The notes: generated by a model not told the origin, from the letters alone. DNA of 64,000 nt from Pyrrhoderma lamaoense (GCA_002794735.1 NBAZ01000007.1:558001-622000); one strand, 5' to 3'; shown: positions 11,044 through 23,758, counted from the stretch's first letter. Numbers and translations are program-made.

Positions 11044-14000
11044 CTATGATGGCGGTTGCTGAAAAACATCTACATAGCGACTACGCACACTCTTTTTGGC
11101 AGCAGACTTAGGTCGCCCAGTCGGCGGAGGGGCGGTCAATGGAGCCATGACTGCTGGCACTTGATCCAAGTTACCTGCAGGCTCCTCAGGTATCAAGCTC
11201 GACCGAGCTCTTTGCATAGGCCTAGCTGACGGTGGAGGTCCAGAGCTTGCATCCATCGCCGACAATGGGCGTCGGGGAGGAAGGGGGGATGGCGGGGGAA
11301 TATTCGATGTGGAGTTTTGCATAGCTTTCGAAGGGGAAGCAGTTTGCGCTCGAGACGGAGGGGGCGGGGGCAATGCAGGTTTAGCTGGCTCCGCTCCCGC
11401 CTAATAAGAGAGTAAGCTTTAAAGTTTTGGAAAAGGGTGAAAAATAATTACTCTTTTGTTGACCCATCTCTTGAGTTCTTTGTCATAATAAAATGAAGTT
11501 TCCTCCCCCAGATGTGCCTTGGTAGCTGTAGGAGTCGACGACCGAGAGAACCATCTTCCTAACCAAGTTGTCCCGATAGCAAGCTTTTGTTCTACTATTT
11601 CATACGTGAGAACATAGAGTTGGGATAAGCAGCAGATCTCTACACACCTGGTTTTACCGCGTCTTCTTTTTTCTCTTCTTTTTTCTCGAGTTTTTTCTTA
11701 GACTCAGCAACATCAATATCGGCTTTTTCCTTCGACGAATTTCCTAAACCTAAATCATCATCAAATTCCTCTGCAAGTTCCTCTCTCTGACTTGGGGCTG
11801 CAGATAACGCTGGGGAAGGGGTGAATGGACTATAACTATCCATAAGAGAGATGAACCCCGAGCCCGACTCAGTGACTGCGCTATCAACTTTGACGAACGA
11901 CGACGCAGTTGGTGTTCGACCGTTGGTATATGCAGACGACCACCAACCGGAATCTTCTTGCTGATGCTGATCTTCATCCTTTCGCATCCCGTCTTTATCA
12001 CTTGCCTGGCCTTCATTGATACTGTTACTTCCTGGGTGGCCATACCCCGATGATGAGAAACTTCGCGACTGGTTGAATGAGGTCGTTCCTGCACTAGCAG
12101 AAGAAACCCGGTGCATATTGGATTCTGGCCTTGTTTCAATCCGGTCATAACCCATCGCCGAAGAGGCTCTGTTCATTGGTATCTGGGACATCGTCATTGA
12201 CCTCACTGCCATAGCGGAGCCAGATCTAGCAGGAGTTGCACTTGGATGTGCATTACCATTGGTGAATGAAGGAGCTGGAGACGAAACTCGAGACGTATTT
12301 GCTGATGAGATATTACTATAGTGAGAGAAAGTACCAGAATAAGCTGGGTTGTTTGATAAGGGATGTTCACCACGCGGTGAAGAAGGTTCAGGTTCACCAG
12401 CAACAAACTTAGTCAGTGTACCTCCGATCCAATCTCCAAGACCGTCAAGGCTTGGTTTAGCTATTTTCCCACTTATCCAGGATCCAGCTTTTTCTATCTC
12501 AGGATCACCATTAATTCTATTGTATAGCTCTTTGAGTTGCTCAGAGAACAACGATGACAAGTAAGGAGAAGGCCTAGAGGATGTGCTAGTAATCGATTCG
12601 CAATACCGTTTAGCGAGTTGGATATGACCCATCTCTGCGAGCTGGAGAGCGCGTATGAGGCGATAAGTTTGTAGATGAGGGAATCCTGGGAATGCCTCTT
12701 GTCCCTTCGTAGGCGTGTGTAAAGATAATGCGAACTCTAGTATCTCGCTCAAGATGAAATTATCGGGATTCAAGAAAAATAAGGGGTTTCGATGCGGGCT
12801 ATGTGATCCCACGAGGACAATTCTTACGGATGGTAACCCAACACCGCCAATAGGTGATGTCTGCGGAGACAGAAGATAACTGGCAAAGCGATTGGTCTAA
12901 GGTGCAGAAAAGGTAGAAATACGTTGTGCTAACATACCAGCAATGTGCTGCCTCAACCCAGTTATTACTAATGAGGTAATCACCTAATGTTGTCAACGCA
13001 GAAGATGATTCCGCTCCCATCTGTCCGGAGAAAAGCATAACCGCATATTCTTGCCACTGGGATAGAATATCTGCAGGAATATTAGAAGCTTGAGAGGGAT
13101 TTGGGAAATTAGGAGAAAGAGGAGTCATATGATTCATTGGAGTTGGCGGCTGAAGAGTCAGAGAAGGTCCAGCTTGTAGTGACTTTGTTGGGAAAAGATG
13201 TTGAACTATATCTGAATTAATAACTATTAAATCAGTCCCGGAGACAGATTTACATACCTGCCGATGACGCCTGCCCTGAAAACAAGCTATATGCGAGCCG
13301 TAAGCTCTCCCAGCCATTGGTGCATGGACCATCTAGACGAGATCCAGTCTTCATACCTAATTCCGAGCGAATAAATTCGCTAACAACCTCTTTGAATGCT
13401 TCTTTATCTAGGCTGCTAGAAATAACCATGGCGTGTGCCCACAGTTTCTCATCTAATGCATAATGATATGCTTTTCTCTTCTCACCACGAAGTAAAAAGC
13501 CTTGTAGCGTTTTCAAAGAAGACGGGCGAACAGCATACTCTTCTATAGGCTTTTCATTTGGATTGGAGAACCCAGAAAGGCCAGTAGCCAAATCAGCGCC
13601 TGTAGGTGTATTTAGAAAAGCGTTTGTCTCTGAGTCATTTTGTGAGTCATTCAACCGAGGTAGAACAGCAGCACGAGCAGCAGCTTCTGCAGATGAGCTT
13701 TATTGATACGTCTAAGAGCTAGATGCATTTCCAAGATATAAAAGATGAAACTTACTTTCCATGTAATTGACCATCATGCTCAACGAGAACACGCAGTAAA
13801 CGGACTAGAATCAACTTCCCATCCGCTTCACGCCTCTCGACACTACCAGCAGTCAAGTAACCAAGACCGCTTTCAATTTCCTTGGTTCGTTCGCCTAGAT
13901 ATGCGAGCACTCTAGCCTTCTTATTTTTGGTTTTTGCATTACTAGAGGTTGTCGTGCGCACAAGAGTGGTTATCGGTGAGCCTGGGTCACCAAACAGAGG

Positions 14001-16717
14001 ACCAGGATAAGTGGCTAACGAGCTATCGAAGGCAGTTTCAGGTATTAACTTATGCAATGGTCGAACATAGACATCTGTACACTTCCTAGAAGATAGGGCT
14101 ACATCAAAACCAGTACTAAGAGTTGGAGGTGAGTGAAAACACGTGATAAGTTTTCCCCAAATCCGAAGCTAATTACAGGTACTTTGGTGGAAGCCCTTCC
14201 TAGGGGGTCATTCGTACCTAACAAGGATGGAGAAGGGGCGTAAGGGCCAGACACCGGAGGGACAGAATAAGTAGACTCGAATGATGAACGCCCTACTACG
14301 TTCGCATAGGAACCATGAAGGGACGCAGATTGGCCATTCTCGTAGCTTTTTTCAGGAGAAGATGGCAAATTATGTCGTTTGGAGGCACTATTAGATGGTG
14401 CATACAAGTCATACGCTTGATTGGAAGCAGTAGAGAACGTTGATAAGTTGCTCATAGAACGTTCTCGTGGAGGAGAAAGCTGATCCAGGCTTGATCTCGG
14501 AGGAGCATACTGATTTGATGGAGAATATGAATTTGAAGAGCTTGCACTAGGTCTTTCTGGAGAGATCATAGATGCTTGCTGAGATAAAGGCTTATAAGGA
14601 TCGAACACAACAGCATCGGAAGGCTTATCAAGACTAAGGGTATTGGGACGAGGCATAACAGGAGAAGGCGTATCTCGCGTCAGATCCACAACATTTTGGT
14701 CTTGAGCTGCATAGTTGTTAGCAACCAAAGATGGTGGTGGAACTATAGATATCATAAGTGAGAAACCAGGATTAACATTTCTGTGCCCTTACCTCCAAAA
14801 CCCGAACCCACGGATAGAGCACCCGGTGACCCGGCACGTTCCAAAGAGGTGCGGGATATATAACTATATGGATCGTTATGCTTCCCCCCTCATCAAGTGC
14901 AGAAAAACTTTGACCAGTCTGCGAAGAAGATTTCCTACTGTGGGTACGCTTTCCCACAGAGCCCGTTTGAGAGAGTCCTGAGTCACTGAATGGGGAGCTA
15001 GCACGATGTGATTCACCAGAGTGCTGAAGTTTATCTGAGGACGTCCGTGTTCCTGAGTCCATAAGATTTGGTCTTTGAGATTTTTTAGGGCTTGAGGGTG
15101 CGTAAGGAGAACCTGGTCTAGAGGGACAGCGGGTTGTCCTGAGCTGACATAACCCACATGAGAGGAACCCGCATCAGCTTTGAACATACTATTCGTCTCA
15201 TGGCCAGCCTGAGTCTCAACAAATTTCTGATCTAAGGAGAGATTATTATTCATGTCTGCACTTGGATAATTGCCCCACGATACTAGTTCCTCTGCAAGGG
15301 TGTTGTGTTTATCGTAGTCGTCTGTTTCTTTGGTAACAGATGGCGTGGCATGCACCGTTGATACGGGTTGTTGAGGGGAGGCATAATTATCAGTCCGAGA
15401 GTCGTTAGATGGTACGTAAGCAGAATGAGATGGGTAAGTATTTGGTTGGACTTGATATTGTGTAGAAGGAGGGTTGTAAGGAGAACCTGCTCTAGGTATA
15501 CCTGAAAGAGATTGAGAATAAGGTGATGGAGAATAATTCGTCGGAGGTGATTTTGAGATTGAAGAACGTGGTGGGGGACCAGGTAGAAGCACTATATTCC
15601 CGGAGGGTGGAGAAAGACCCGATCTTGTAGGTATTGGTGGTGGTGGGAAGGGCGAGGTAATAGCAGTAAATGGACTTGCTGGACTTCGCACTACATTAGT
15701 GTTTGCCATTTTCTTTGGTTTTTTGGTCGGCAAAGGTGGGTCATATGCGTTTGAGGTTGTGGGACGATACGGAACTGATGGAGTCTTCAGGGACTGAGCG
15801 CTTGCGGGCGTTGGAATCAGTGACCCATGAGGGCCCATCGCTGTGAAAGCTTGTGGTACTGTAGAGTGAGAGTCTTCTGTCAAAGGCTGGTTAGGGCCAT
15901 ATGGAGAGTTCCCAGTGGCTACACTGTAAGTGGTGGGTTGATCACTATTCAATGGTGGGTTGTAAGGACTATACGATGATGATCCAGTGATGGAATTGTA
16001 AGAGTTTGCATAAGGTGTATAGTTCACTGAAGCTGTACTAGGTGCGTATGTATCATAAGTGGACTGAGTAGAAGTTGATGAATGTATATAAGGAGAAGAT
16101 GGCTGGGAGCCATATAAAGATGTTCTCGGAGCGGATTGCAAGTCATGAGTTGGGTCCAGATACCCATATGGACTTTGGCTTGGCTGTGTGCTATTTAGCG
16201 ATGTACTATGGGGTGCATTCGTCGCGCAAGGATCAGCTAGGATAGGTTCCGTGAGCAACAAATCACATTAAAATACCAATTGACTTACCAGTAGTCGTAT
16301 TTACAGTAGTTTCGTCATAAGGGTGCCACTGGTTATGCTCATCGTACCATCCTGCTGAGTACAGATCATACTCCCCTTCGCCACTGTCACATCTCAGCCG
16401 TCCGTCATTACCACCAACTTGGTCGCCCTGATCATTCACGTCCTTCTGTAACGCATTTCGCTGTTCGGTTTTAGCCCCCTTGTCATCTTGGGAACTAAAG
16501 AATAAGTCCTCCGACCCAGAGAATAAATCCGAGACTACTCCCCCTTTCCAGATTCATTGAATAAGCTGTCCGTTTCTGGTGCTGCAACGAGTTCTTCGTT
16601 CTTCTTCACGAGGGAAGGAGAATTTATTGTATCACTTTCGCCTTCTGGGGTAGCAAAGAAATCAGAGTTTGAGTCGGGAGGACCGAAAAGGCTCGCAGCT
16701 GCCTCCATAGAAGTCAT
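11044..16717 (-). CDS. SEC16: COPII coat assembly protein SEC16
   Basis: SEC16 is a large peripheral ER-exit-site scaffold that organises COPII vesicle budding. The N-terminal half is a low-complexity Ser/Pro/Tyr-rich chain (16261-14100) with repeated SPY/NPP motifs. The central conserved domain is recognised in 13650-12600: YAVRPSSLKTLQGFLLRGEK, AYHYALDEKLWAHAMVIS, then helices through LQTYRLIRALQLAEMGH near 12650. The C-terminal region has the usual SFYYD-ELKRWVNK stretch near 11480 and a Pro-rich tail ending KKSVRSRYVDVFQQPPS, with TAG at 11044. ATG 16717 (MTSMEAAASLFGP) was chosen because this opening is typical of fungal Sec16. An alternative upstream ATG at 16879 sits in DNA shared with a relic transporter copy. 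OST3 is convergent with it, 203 bp away. Confidence 0.9.
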
Positions 16718-16839
16718 TTCTGGCTCTATGGTGTAACCCACCTCCTTGTTTGAAAACAAGAGATACGCGCCGGAGAACAGTGAGAGAGCAGCGTTGACGT
16801 GGAACTCCCGATACTTCGTAATGACCTATATGAACTTAC

Positions 16840-17520
16840 GAGGAGTAAGAATCGTGGGAACGCGTATACTAGCTTCCATTTCTAGTTATTCATAATTCCT
16901 CGCTTCATTGATATCGTCATCACCGGTCTCTGATACTTTCGACACTGCTCAGGACTACCGTGCCATTATATATATCCGGGAGCCCTATTTATCGTATTCG
17001 ACCTCAATCCGTACCATGTACAACTCTACGATGTCAATGTCCGGGTCTAATTAGTGACAAATATTGTCACTTTACATTTCCCTTAGAACTAATTACCGCA
17101 TAATGATCGAAGCGGAGACTATAAGCAAAACTTCAGTGCAACCACCGATATCTCAAGTTCTGGCGCAGGCGTGCTTGGTACTAGGCTTCCGCTCAGATGA
17201 GACCGTTACTCACAGTGCTAAGGTTTTATCCTGAATACTGTCTCTTTCTTTATTTCTTTTCCTCGTTCTTGATCAGCGGGTTTACCTCTGGAGGCAGTCT
17301 ACCCGAGATGTGCATATTTGGTCCTCTGGGTAGTGTAGAGAGGCCTTTTTAATTACCCTGTCCGATGGTTATCCGTCGTTGCACGTTGACTATCATGCAT
17401 TGAAGTTCAGTTGTTTTGTTATACTGCCATCACATCTCCGTACTTAAAGTATATTGAGCTCTAATGATGATTGGTACTGACTCACTTGCCTCTGCCTCAA
17501 TTTCATTAACCAGCGCCAGA
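16840..17520 (+). pseudogene. Eroded relic of a ThrE/PRM10-like transporter gene
   Basis: This stretch is collinear with parts of the better-preserved copy at 21730-22740. Shared blocks include GTAAGAATCGTGGGAAC (near 16846 and 21742), the 'atgtccgggtc...gtcact' block (near 17037 and 22194), 'cttgatcagcggg...ggaggcagt' (near 17269 and 22438) and 'ccgtcg.tgcacgt..ac...catgcatt' (near 17376 and 22587). No reading frame survives, and about 150 bp between blocks has been lost or changed beyond recognition. It starts directly upstream of SEC16, so part of the SEC16 5' region lies in the relic. Relic status is inferred from the comparison. Confidence 0.7.
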
Positions 17521-17972
17521 CTTCTTTATGCTTCTCGACCCCCCCCCCCATGGATGGGTATTCTTCAGTAAATATCTCGTTGTCTTCTTCGTGAACAACT
17601 CTTTTGCGTCAATGAATTTGAATCCCCATCACCATCGGAGTATACTACTTTATTCTTTCCTCGTTTCCGCGATGATTTCTTACGAAGGTGTGCAGGAGAA
17701 GCACTTCACTCCGACTAGTTTGACGAACCACCGATAGCGTCAACATCAATAAGAAACCTGCTAGTGTAGATTTAAGGTACCTCTTTCGAATCCATATTGG
17801 TCCGAGCTCTGAGATGAAGGAGGTCTGCTAATGTCCCGTTTATCTTAGCTTTTCTTCACTTTCTATGTACGGGTCGTCCCTTTCCACCGGGATGGGAGTT
17901 TTCCAATTTCTCTCTCAGTACCATACCGATCTATATTTGCCTTGTCTTAGGCAGGTCTTGTAACGGAAAAAA
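17521..17972. other. Gene-free spacer
   Basis: No gene is supported. The stretch includes an 11-C run at about 17539-17549. The ORF at 17528-17737 has no recognisable features. Confidence 0.4.
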
Positions 17973-18257
17973 ATGGTAAAGTACACTGAAGAACGTCCCG
18001 AAGCTCCTCCACTACCGCCAGAACATGTTAACCCCGTCACTAGTAAAGTCTCTCTGCCCTCGCCGCCCCCAGATAGTACCCGTCTAGCTGAATTCCCGCT
18101 CCCTGTATCTTTTACTTCAGCAATTGAACTAGCAACGTTCCCTACTACCTCTCAGGAGATTATATACGATACCATGCTAGAACCGAAATATATGGAAGAA
18201 AAGGAACCAGAAGACACTACTACTGTCCCCAAGCTCCCTGTTCTTGTTGTTGTTTGA
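17973..18257 (+). CDS. Small Pro-rich ORF, doubtful
   Basis: A 94-codon ORF opens MVKYTEERPEAPPLPPEH and is rich in Pro, Glu and Thr. It has no signal peptide, membrane helix or known domain. An A-rich stretch precedes the ATG. The composition looks more protein-like than the surrounding ORFs, and C-rich coding usage supports this weakly. It could be a real small gene, a first exon of a longer transcript running into the next gene, or chance. I do not recognise it. Confidence 0.3.
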   Translation: MVKYTEERPEAPPLPPEHVNPVTSKVSLPSPPPDSTRLAEFPLPVSFTSAIELATFPTTSQEIIYDTMLEPKYMEEKEPEDTTTVPKLPVLVVV

Positions 18258-18992
18258 CTTGTTCACCTCCACACGCCTGTGCATCTCCCTTCAAACCTCC
18301 CCTCCTATTCTTCTCTTTTCCGCTGCGAAACCCTGTACTCTTGTCACACTATATCTCACGATCTTGATGACATGGTTGGATAGGATGCTTGTATCTACAT
18401 GTACTTCGTAGCTGGTTGTTATGCTGCGCACCTTGTTACATGGAATGCTAATGGTGTATTGGATATTTGATAAAATCCATGATATGTGTGTAAGGCATCT
18501 GTATTGAGGTTCCCCCTTAGAGGTCCTGTAAAGCTTAGTGCAGTTAGCCAGATATAGACTGCTTTTCTGACTTTGTTCGAGTTATAATTGTCATTTGACG
18601 GCTCTTCTTCCATGATTATGTAATCTACTGTAGCTACATAAGCAGCCGGCTTACCATTTTTGTTCATACATAGCAATATCAAGCCACCTGTCTTACCTTG
18701 CAATATATGTTTCGGACGCATGATATCTAAACTTCCAATAAAATTTAATTGTATTCTATGTTCGTCTATTGTTCTCGTATTCCGGGATGCAGTGAAATTG
18801 ATTCATACCCTTCCGTTATCCGAATATGTTTTGCGGTATGACTTGAGATGTTCAAATGCTATCTGAAAACGATCCTACTGGTACCTATACTTGTATATAT
18901 ATGCCTCGAATCTTTTGTTCAATAGACCTTAACAGACGCTCCAATACGACACTAGTAGCCCACTTGCACTACTCTGGACATCACAAGGTGCC
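18258..18992. other. Gene-free spacer
   Basis: About 735 bp without a supportable gene. It could hold the promoter and an untranslated or missed 5' exon of the extracellular-protein gene that follows. The minus-strand ORF at 18419-18721 lacks any recognisable feature. Confidence 0.35.
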
Positions 18993-19994
18993 ATGTACAT
19001 CCCATTACTGTACATCCCATTACTCTTCACACCCTGGGGACGAGATGAAGAAGGGACAAGTAGCCTCAGTCGCAGAGATAATACAACCGATGGAGGAGGA
19101 AACGGAAATACTGGACAGGCGCCTTACATAGGAGGTGCATACAATGGATCAACTTTACTTGACGAACTGGTCGCATATGCCTATGGTTTTGGCAGTAATG
19201 AAACGGAGACTACACCTGCTGGAGAAAAATTTGCTGGCCGACTACGGGGTGGAGGTACTCACGATAATATATTTGGAAATAGGTATGTGTGTCCTACAGA
19301 TATATAACGTCTTATAGCTCAATACTATATCATCTGTCGTTAGAACATATGGGAGCGGTTATTTAAGCGGCACCTCTCGAGGTGTATCAGGACGAGACTT
19401 CCCGTACTACTTCTGGCCAGTCGTCTGGGGCACTACGACAACAGAGCCAGAATACTTGCATCCTACTGAGGTACGTTGCTTTCTATGTCAAAATAGGACT
19501 CACCAACTGAGCACCTTACACTATGATAGTACGGACACGCGAACGAAACCTTGAGACCGGGTGGAGTTCTCGTCACACTCCCTTTTCAATCTCCGAGCCA
19601 GAATACCACTCTCCGCATAGTTGCAGACTATGAGACTACCAGATGGCTGCTCTGGACTATCAATGGCACCTGTCACCGGAAGTTTGATGCCAAAACTATC
19701 AGTGCACAGAATATCACCATGTTCGATCCTGATTCTAATGAGCCAGGAAATCCAAAGCCGGAAGAAGTCATTCAATACTACCGAGCCAGTAGCATCGCAC
19801 TTACACTTGACGGATTTAATGATACCTTCGCCCTCAACCAAAGTTCCACGGAAACTCCACTACCCGGGTGGATCGACCAGAACCTGCTACAGTGTGTTAA
19901 TGCAACTATTGGTAGATCGGCACTACTCTACTCGAGAGGTATAAGTAAGGAGGAGGCTAGCAAATGGAGATCTAGGTTCATAGATACATTATAG
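18993..19994 (+). CDS. Glycine-rich extracellular/membrane protein, basidiomycete family
   Basis: Three exons can be read, joined at GTATGTGT (after 19281) and GTACGTTG (after 19470). Landmarks in order are GGAYNGSTLLDE, GRLRGGGTHDNIFGNR, TYGSGYL, RGVSGRDFPYYFWPVVWG, YLHPTEYG, RPGG and IQYYRASSIALTLDGFND. This order matches an unnamed protein family that I associate with Agaricomycetes: Gly-rich stretches, then FWPVVWG, then RPGG, then YYRASSVALTLDGYN. No biochemical role is known to me. Several N-x-S/T sites (NGT, NIT, NDT, NQS, NAT) fit an extracellular protein. The start is uncertain. ATG 18993 gives a weak hydrophobic N-terminus built from a tandem 15-bp repeat, and an upstream exon may exist. 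The C-terminal hydrophobic tail seen in relatives is not evident, so the protein may be shortened. TAG is at 19992-19994. Confidence 0.65.
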
Positions 19995-21758
19995 ATTATT
20001 TAGGTTATTCAAAGACATCGATAAGAGAAAGATAAATGACATTATAATAACTATTCCGGCACGATTAGACACCATGCATGTCTCATGAGTTTGCACTTCT
20101 TGTTTTAATTCGTTAGGCTATATCCCTAGTCCATTTTAGATCAAGAATGGTACTGGCAGCCATCGGGAACCTTGACCTATCTACTAGTGTCGATGCCCTT
20201 TTTCAGTTATCTGCATATATACGACCATCGTCCTACTTGAAAAATAACAACTTTATATCTTAAAATCGCCTTTATATTCCATTGAGAAAGTACATGTATA
20301 TATATTAAAACAAATATCAGTCCGAGTTTAAGAGTCAGATATACTGAGAGGCCCGTATGAGCTCCTAATGGAAATTGAAACTTGATTTGAAATCTGAGCT
20401 TCTACGACATTGTGAACGAGTGATGTACAGGCTGAAAATGATCCTGATGGCCTCTGATTAGATATATAATATATTATAACACATATATCAAGTATTGAAA
20501 TGTAAGCTGTTCAGCCATAGTGTAGTACATATGAAAGGGCTCCAGATATATTTTCTGGTTCTCTCGCTCGACACTGAGAAGCTATTTGCTTATGTATCAG
20601 TACATGGCATTTTTTGGATGTCCCTTTGCAACTTTACATGCTGATGCGTCGGGGTAAACTGACAGAAATATGCTATAGAATAGTGATCAGGTTAATGGTC
20701 TGGTCTCTAGGATCTTAGTCTTTAATCGGAGTGTTTTCCTTTTCTGAAAATTTTATTATTAATTACACCACTAAAATCATAGAGATATAAGACATCGGGC
20801 TTTAATTATACAATCGTCGGTCTAACATTAATGTGAGTCTCAATCAACCCCTCAGGTTTATTTAATATAATTGCGATTGTTTGGGAAGAAAGCTGTTAAC
20901 TCCAAAATTTTTGAAGACTATCAATATTACTCGTGTTTCTAGTACTCTAAGTAACTCTTGTCCTTCTTTTTTCTCCTGATTTGAAGTGGAACTGGAAAGT
21001 CCTCTCCCTCGTATTCGTCATTCCTTTCTTCAAGAGCTTTCTCGTTCGTATCTCACTAGTATATACTGGGTCAGCGAATCTCTTGTCGGCTCCTCCTATT
21101 TGTGCATCAGCAAGCCCATCTCCTGCATATCCATCATAATCCTCATCTCCTTCTACTTCATCTTCATCCCCTTCATTATTCTCCTTCTATCAGTTTATCC
21201 CGTACTTGAATTAATGTCTTTGCAATTGGTGAAGAACATCAATCAATATATGATGATATTTGCTATAGCCATATATTTACACATTCATTGCACATAGCGA
21301 TTAGCTTGAGCTTAATGTTTGATGAGGTGATAGGATTGCAACCGCATCAGCATGAAAGCTTAAGAATTACCATAAGAAGAAAGCAGCGGGGAAGACAAGG
21401 ATCAAGCTCTGACAAGGCGCTTGTATGTGATCTAGAGTGACAGCCTACTCATTCCTTACGTATAGATCCATTGACTCTTAGGGTAGCGATTTGCTATCAG
21501 ATCTGTAAGATCTTGTTCATGCAGTGAAGCATGGTATGAAGATACTCTGGCCCGTCGAATACATGTAAATCAGAGAATTCAGATCTCAAGTCAGATAAGT
21601 CGAGAAAGTTCACAGTAGCTTCCATGATCTGTCCTGTATCAAGTTCCTGATTCTTATACTCATAAACAGAAGATAAATATGCACATCATGTAGTAGTAGT
21701 TTGCGATGTTCTATATGAACTTCAATTCTAAACTTGTGAGGGTAAGAATCGTGGGAAC
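19995..21758. other. Long gene-free AT-rich spacer
   Basis: About 1.76 kb without a convincing gene on either strand. The only long frame, 20986-21297 (+), translates to a hydrophobic Ile/Ser-rich chain without family resemblance, probably from C/T-rich DNA. The end (from about 21730) is already homologous to the DNA upstream of the eroded ThrE relic. Confidence 0.45.
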
Positions 21759-23758
21759 TTGGATAATACTAAGCTTCCATTTCTATTTATGTTCACTTTA
21801 CATCCCGCTTTATTATTATCGCTCGTTTCTGAGATTGATACTTTAAGCCTCGTCCAAGATCACTGTCACTGTGGCATCGCATGCTTCAAGTCTCCATGTA
21901 CTGCTAGTAGCTGCTCATTTCTGACGGCAAATTCTTCGTCATTTCAAACCAGACTGCTCTCAATGGCATACTTAAAAGTCGGAGTTGATCCGCCACTCTC
22001 TTCTCACTGACCTCCAAATGGACTCAAAAAAACACCCCCTTCGTCTGATGCCACCGATGAAGAGCCAAGTGTAGATGTACAAAAGGAGGTCCAGGACTTC
22101 TTAGAAGCATTTGCGAAGGCTCAACTCAAGTCCGGAAGCCCTCCTCATCGGATTATCCCTCGAATCCTAACAATCGCCAAACTCTACAATGTCTATGTCC
22201 GGGTCCAATATGTGACGAATATAGTCACTCTACACTTCCCTAGAACTAGCTACCGCATAATAATCGAAGCGAAGACCTCGCTCAACTTCAATGCAATCGA
22301 CGATGTGTCGAGAATAGAGGCAGATATACTCGGTTCCAGGCTCTCGCTATCAAATGGGAAGGACAGGCTTGAACGAATATTTCCGCCTCCGATATATCAC
22401 CCAAATTCCGTCCCGTCCTTTCCTTTTTTTCCTCTTTCTTGATCAGCGGGGTTGCATTTGGAGGCAGTATCCTTGATATGTGTGTTGCTGGTATTCTAGG
22501 CGTTTTAATTGTTTGGGTGATGGACAAGGAAAAGAAACCTTACTACTCACCCTCTCCTATAGAATTCTTTTTGGCCTTCATCTCATCCGTCGCTGCACGT
22601 GGACTTTCATGCATTAAAGGAGAGTTCTTCTGTTATACTGCGATCACATCGGGAGCTATCATCTCACTTCTCCGACTTCTGTTTTCCGTACGTTTAACCA
22701 GTAATGAGCTCCTAGAATGATAGGTATTGATCTACCTCGATAGTGACGAGTCTCTTGGATATCGCCTCATGTGATTGGGCTTCGGGATTTGCAAAACTCT
22801 TCAGTGGTATTGTTACTTTATTATTCGTGGTGCGTATACATCTAGATTTAAATATGTATTGACTTCTTACGAACGTTGCTGGTAGGGAGTTGGGCAGTAC
22901 ATTGGGACCGATCTTTTCTTGGCTTTCAACAAGAAGAAGAAACTCGAAATAATTGGCAAGGTCGTCCAGGCCACTAACTCTACTATACTCAATGGCACCG
23001 ACACAGCGCAGAATAGCACAAGCGATGGCCTCGGAGGGTCGGGAAATGCGACTGATGGGGAGACCATCACATTCTCTAATTCTAGCGGCTTGAGTCTCAT
23101 CAAGGATTGTTATCGAGACGAAAGCTACAGTTGGTACATGCAACCTATCCCGACATGGATATTCATATTCATCGTACCTCTCTTCGTATTTGTATCTGCT
23201 ATGCTCTTCCAACAGAGATGGTTCTCTCGGCAAATGCTATCTACGATGATTATTGCGAGTGCCTCCTTTTGGGTCACCCATGCTATTGCTGTCCACACCA
23301 ATCTGGGGGATCATGCTCTAATTGTAACGCTCATTGGGTCGTGCATTGTTGGTCTTCTCGGAAATAGCTACTCCCGCTGCTTCAAATATGGGACGGCATT
23401 TTCTGCAATGATCCCTGGACTTATCCTTCTCTTGGCTGTATGTTTCCTCTTTTTGGAGTAGTCGTATCTATACTGACACTGGTATTCCCCTAGGTTGGTT
23501 CATCTAGCGACGGGGGACTAGCTCCTTACTACAATGGTGAGCCAGATGGCGAGATTGAGGCTACCCTCACCTGGGTCAAGAAGGGTGAGTTACACTTCAT
23601 CATTCCTTCACTCGCTACTGAGATTGTTGGTTTGAGTGGTATCCATATACGCGAGTGAGCTCGCCGGTAATCTTCTTAGTGCATGCTTTCACTATATATT
23701 TTGGTGGGCTTTCGGAAACAAGCGTAATGAAGTGAAATTATTATCCTATACTCTCTGA
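21759..23758 (+). pseudogene. ThrE/PRM10-like membrane transporter, apparently broken
   Basis: This resembles the fungal threonine/serine exporter-like (ThrE, DUF1212; PRM10) membrane proteins. Recognisable order: a soluble N-terminal part with VQDFLEAFAKAQLKSGSPPHRI (22087-22152), the DVSRIE...GKDRLERIF region, ISGVAFGGSILDMCVAGILG (22442 on), FISSVAARGLSCI, a polar Asn/Ser/Thr-rich loop (22960-23070), then the second helical module with LLGNSYSRCFKYGTAFSAMIPGL and a final exon ending FWWAFGNKRNEVKLL. The C-terminal introns splice cleanly to TGA 23756. Three lesions break the 5' part: an in-frame TGA at 22008-22010, a one-base frame change at about 22398-22403 (between PPPIYHP and KFRPVLSFF), and another at about 22668-22674. 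I see no GT-AG intron that removes them, though splicing round the TGA is not excluded. Base-call errors are the alternative. Confidence 0.65.

Noticed and set aside
16877..16879. Upstream ATG followed by a good donor as alternative SEC16 start
   Set aside because: The intron phase does not join cleanly to the conserved frame, and the stretch belongs to DNA shared with the transporter relic. The ATG at 16717 fits the family.
20986..21297. 103-codon hydrophobic ORF on the plus strand
   Set aside because: Ile/Ser/Phe-rich translation of C/T-rich DNA, with no family resemblance and no flanking splice logic. It lies in a relic-rich spacer.
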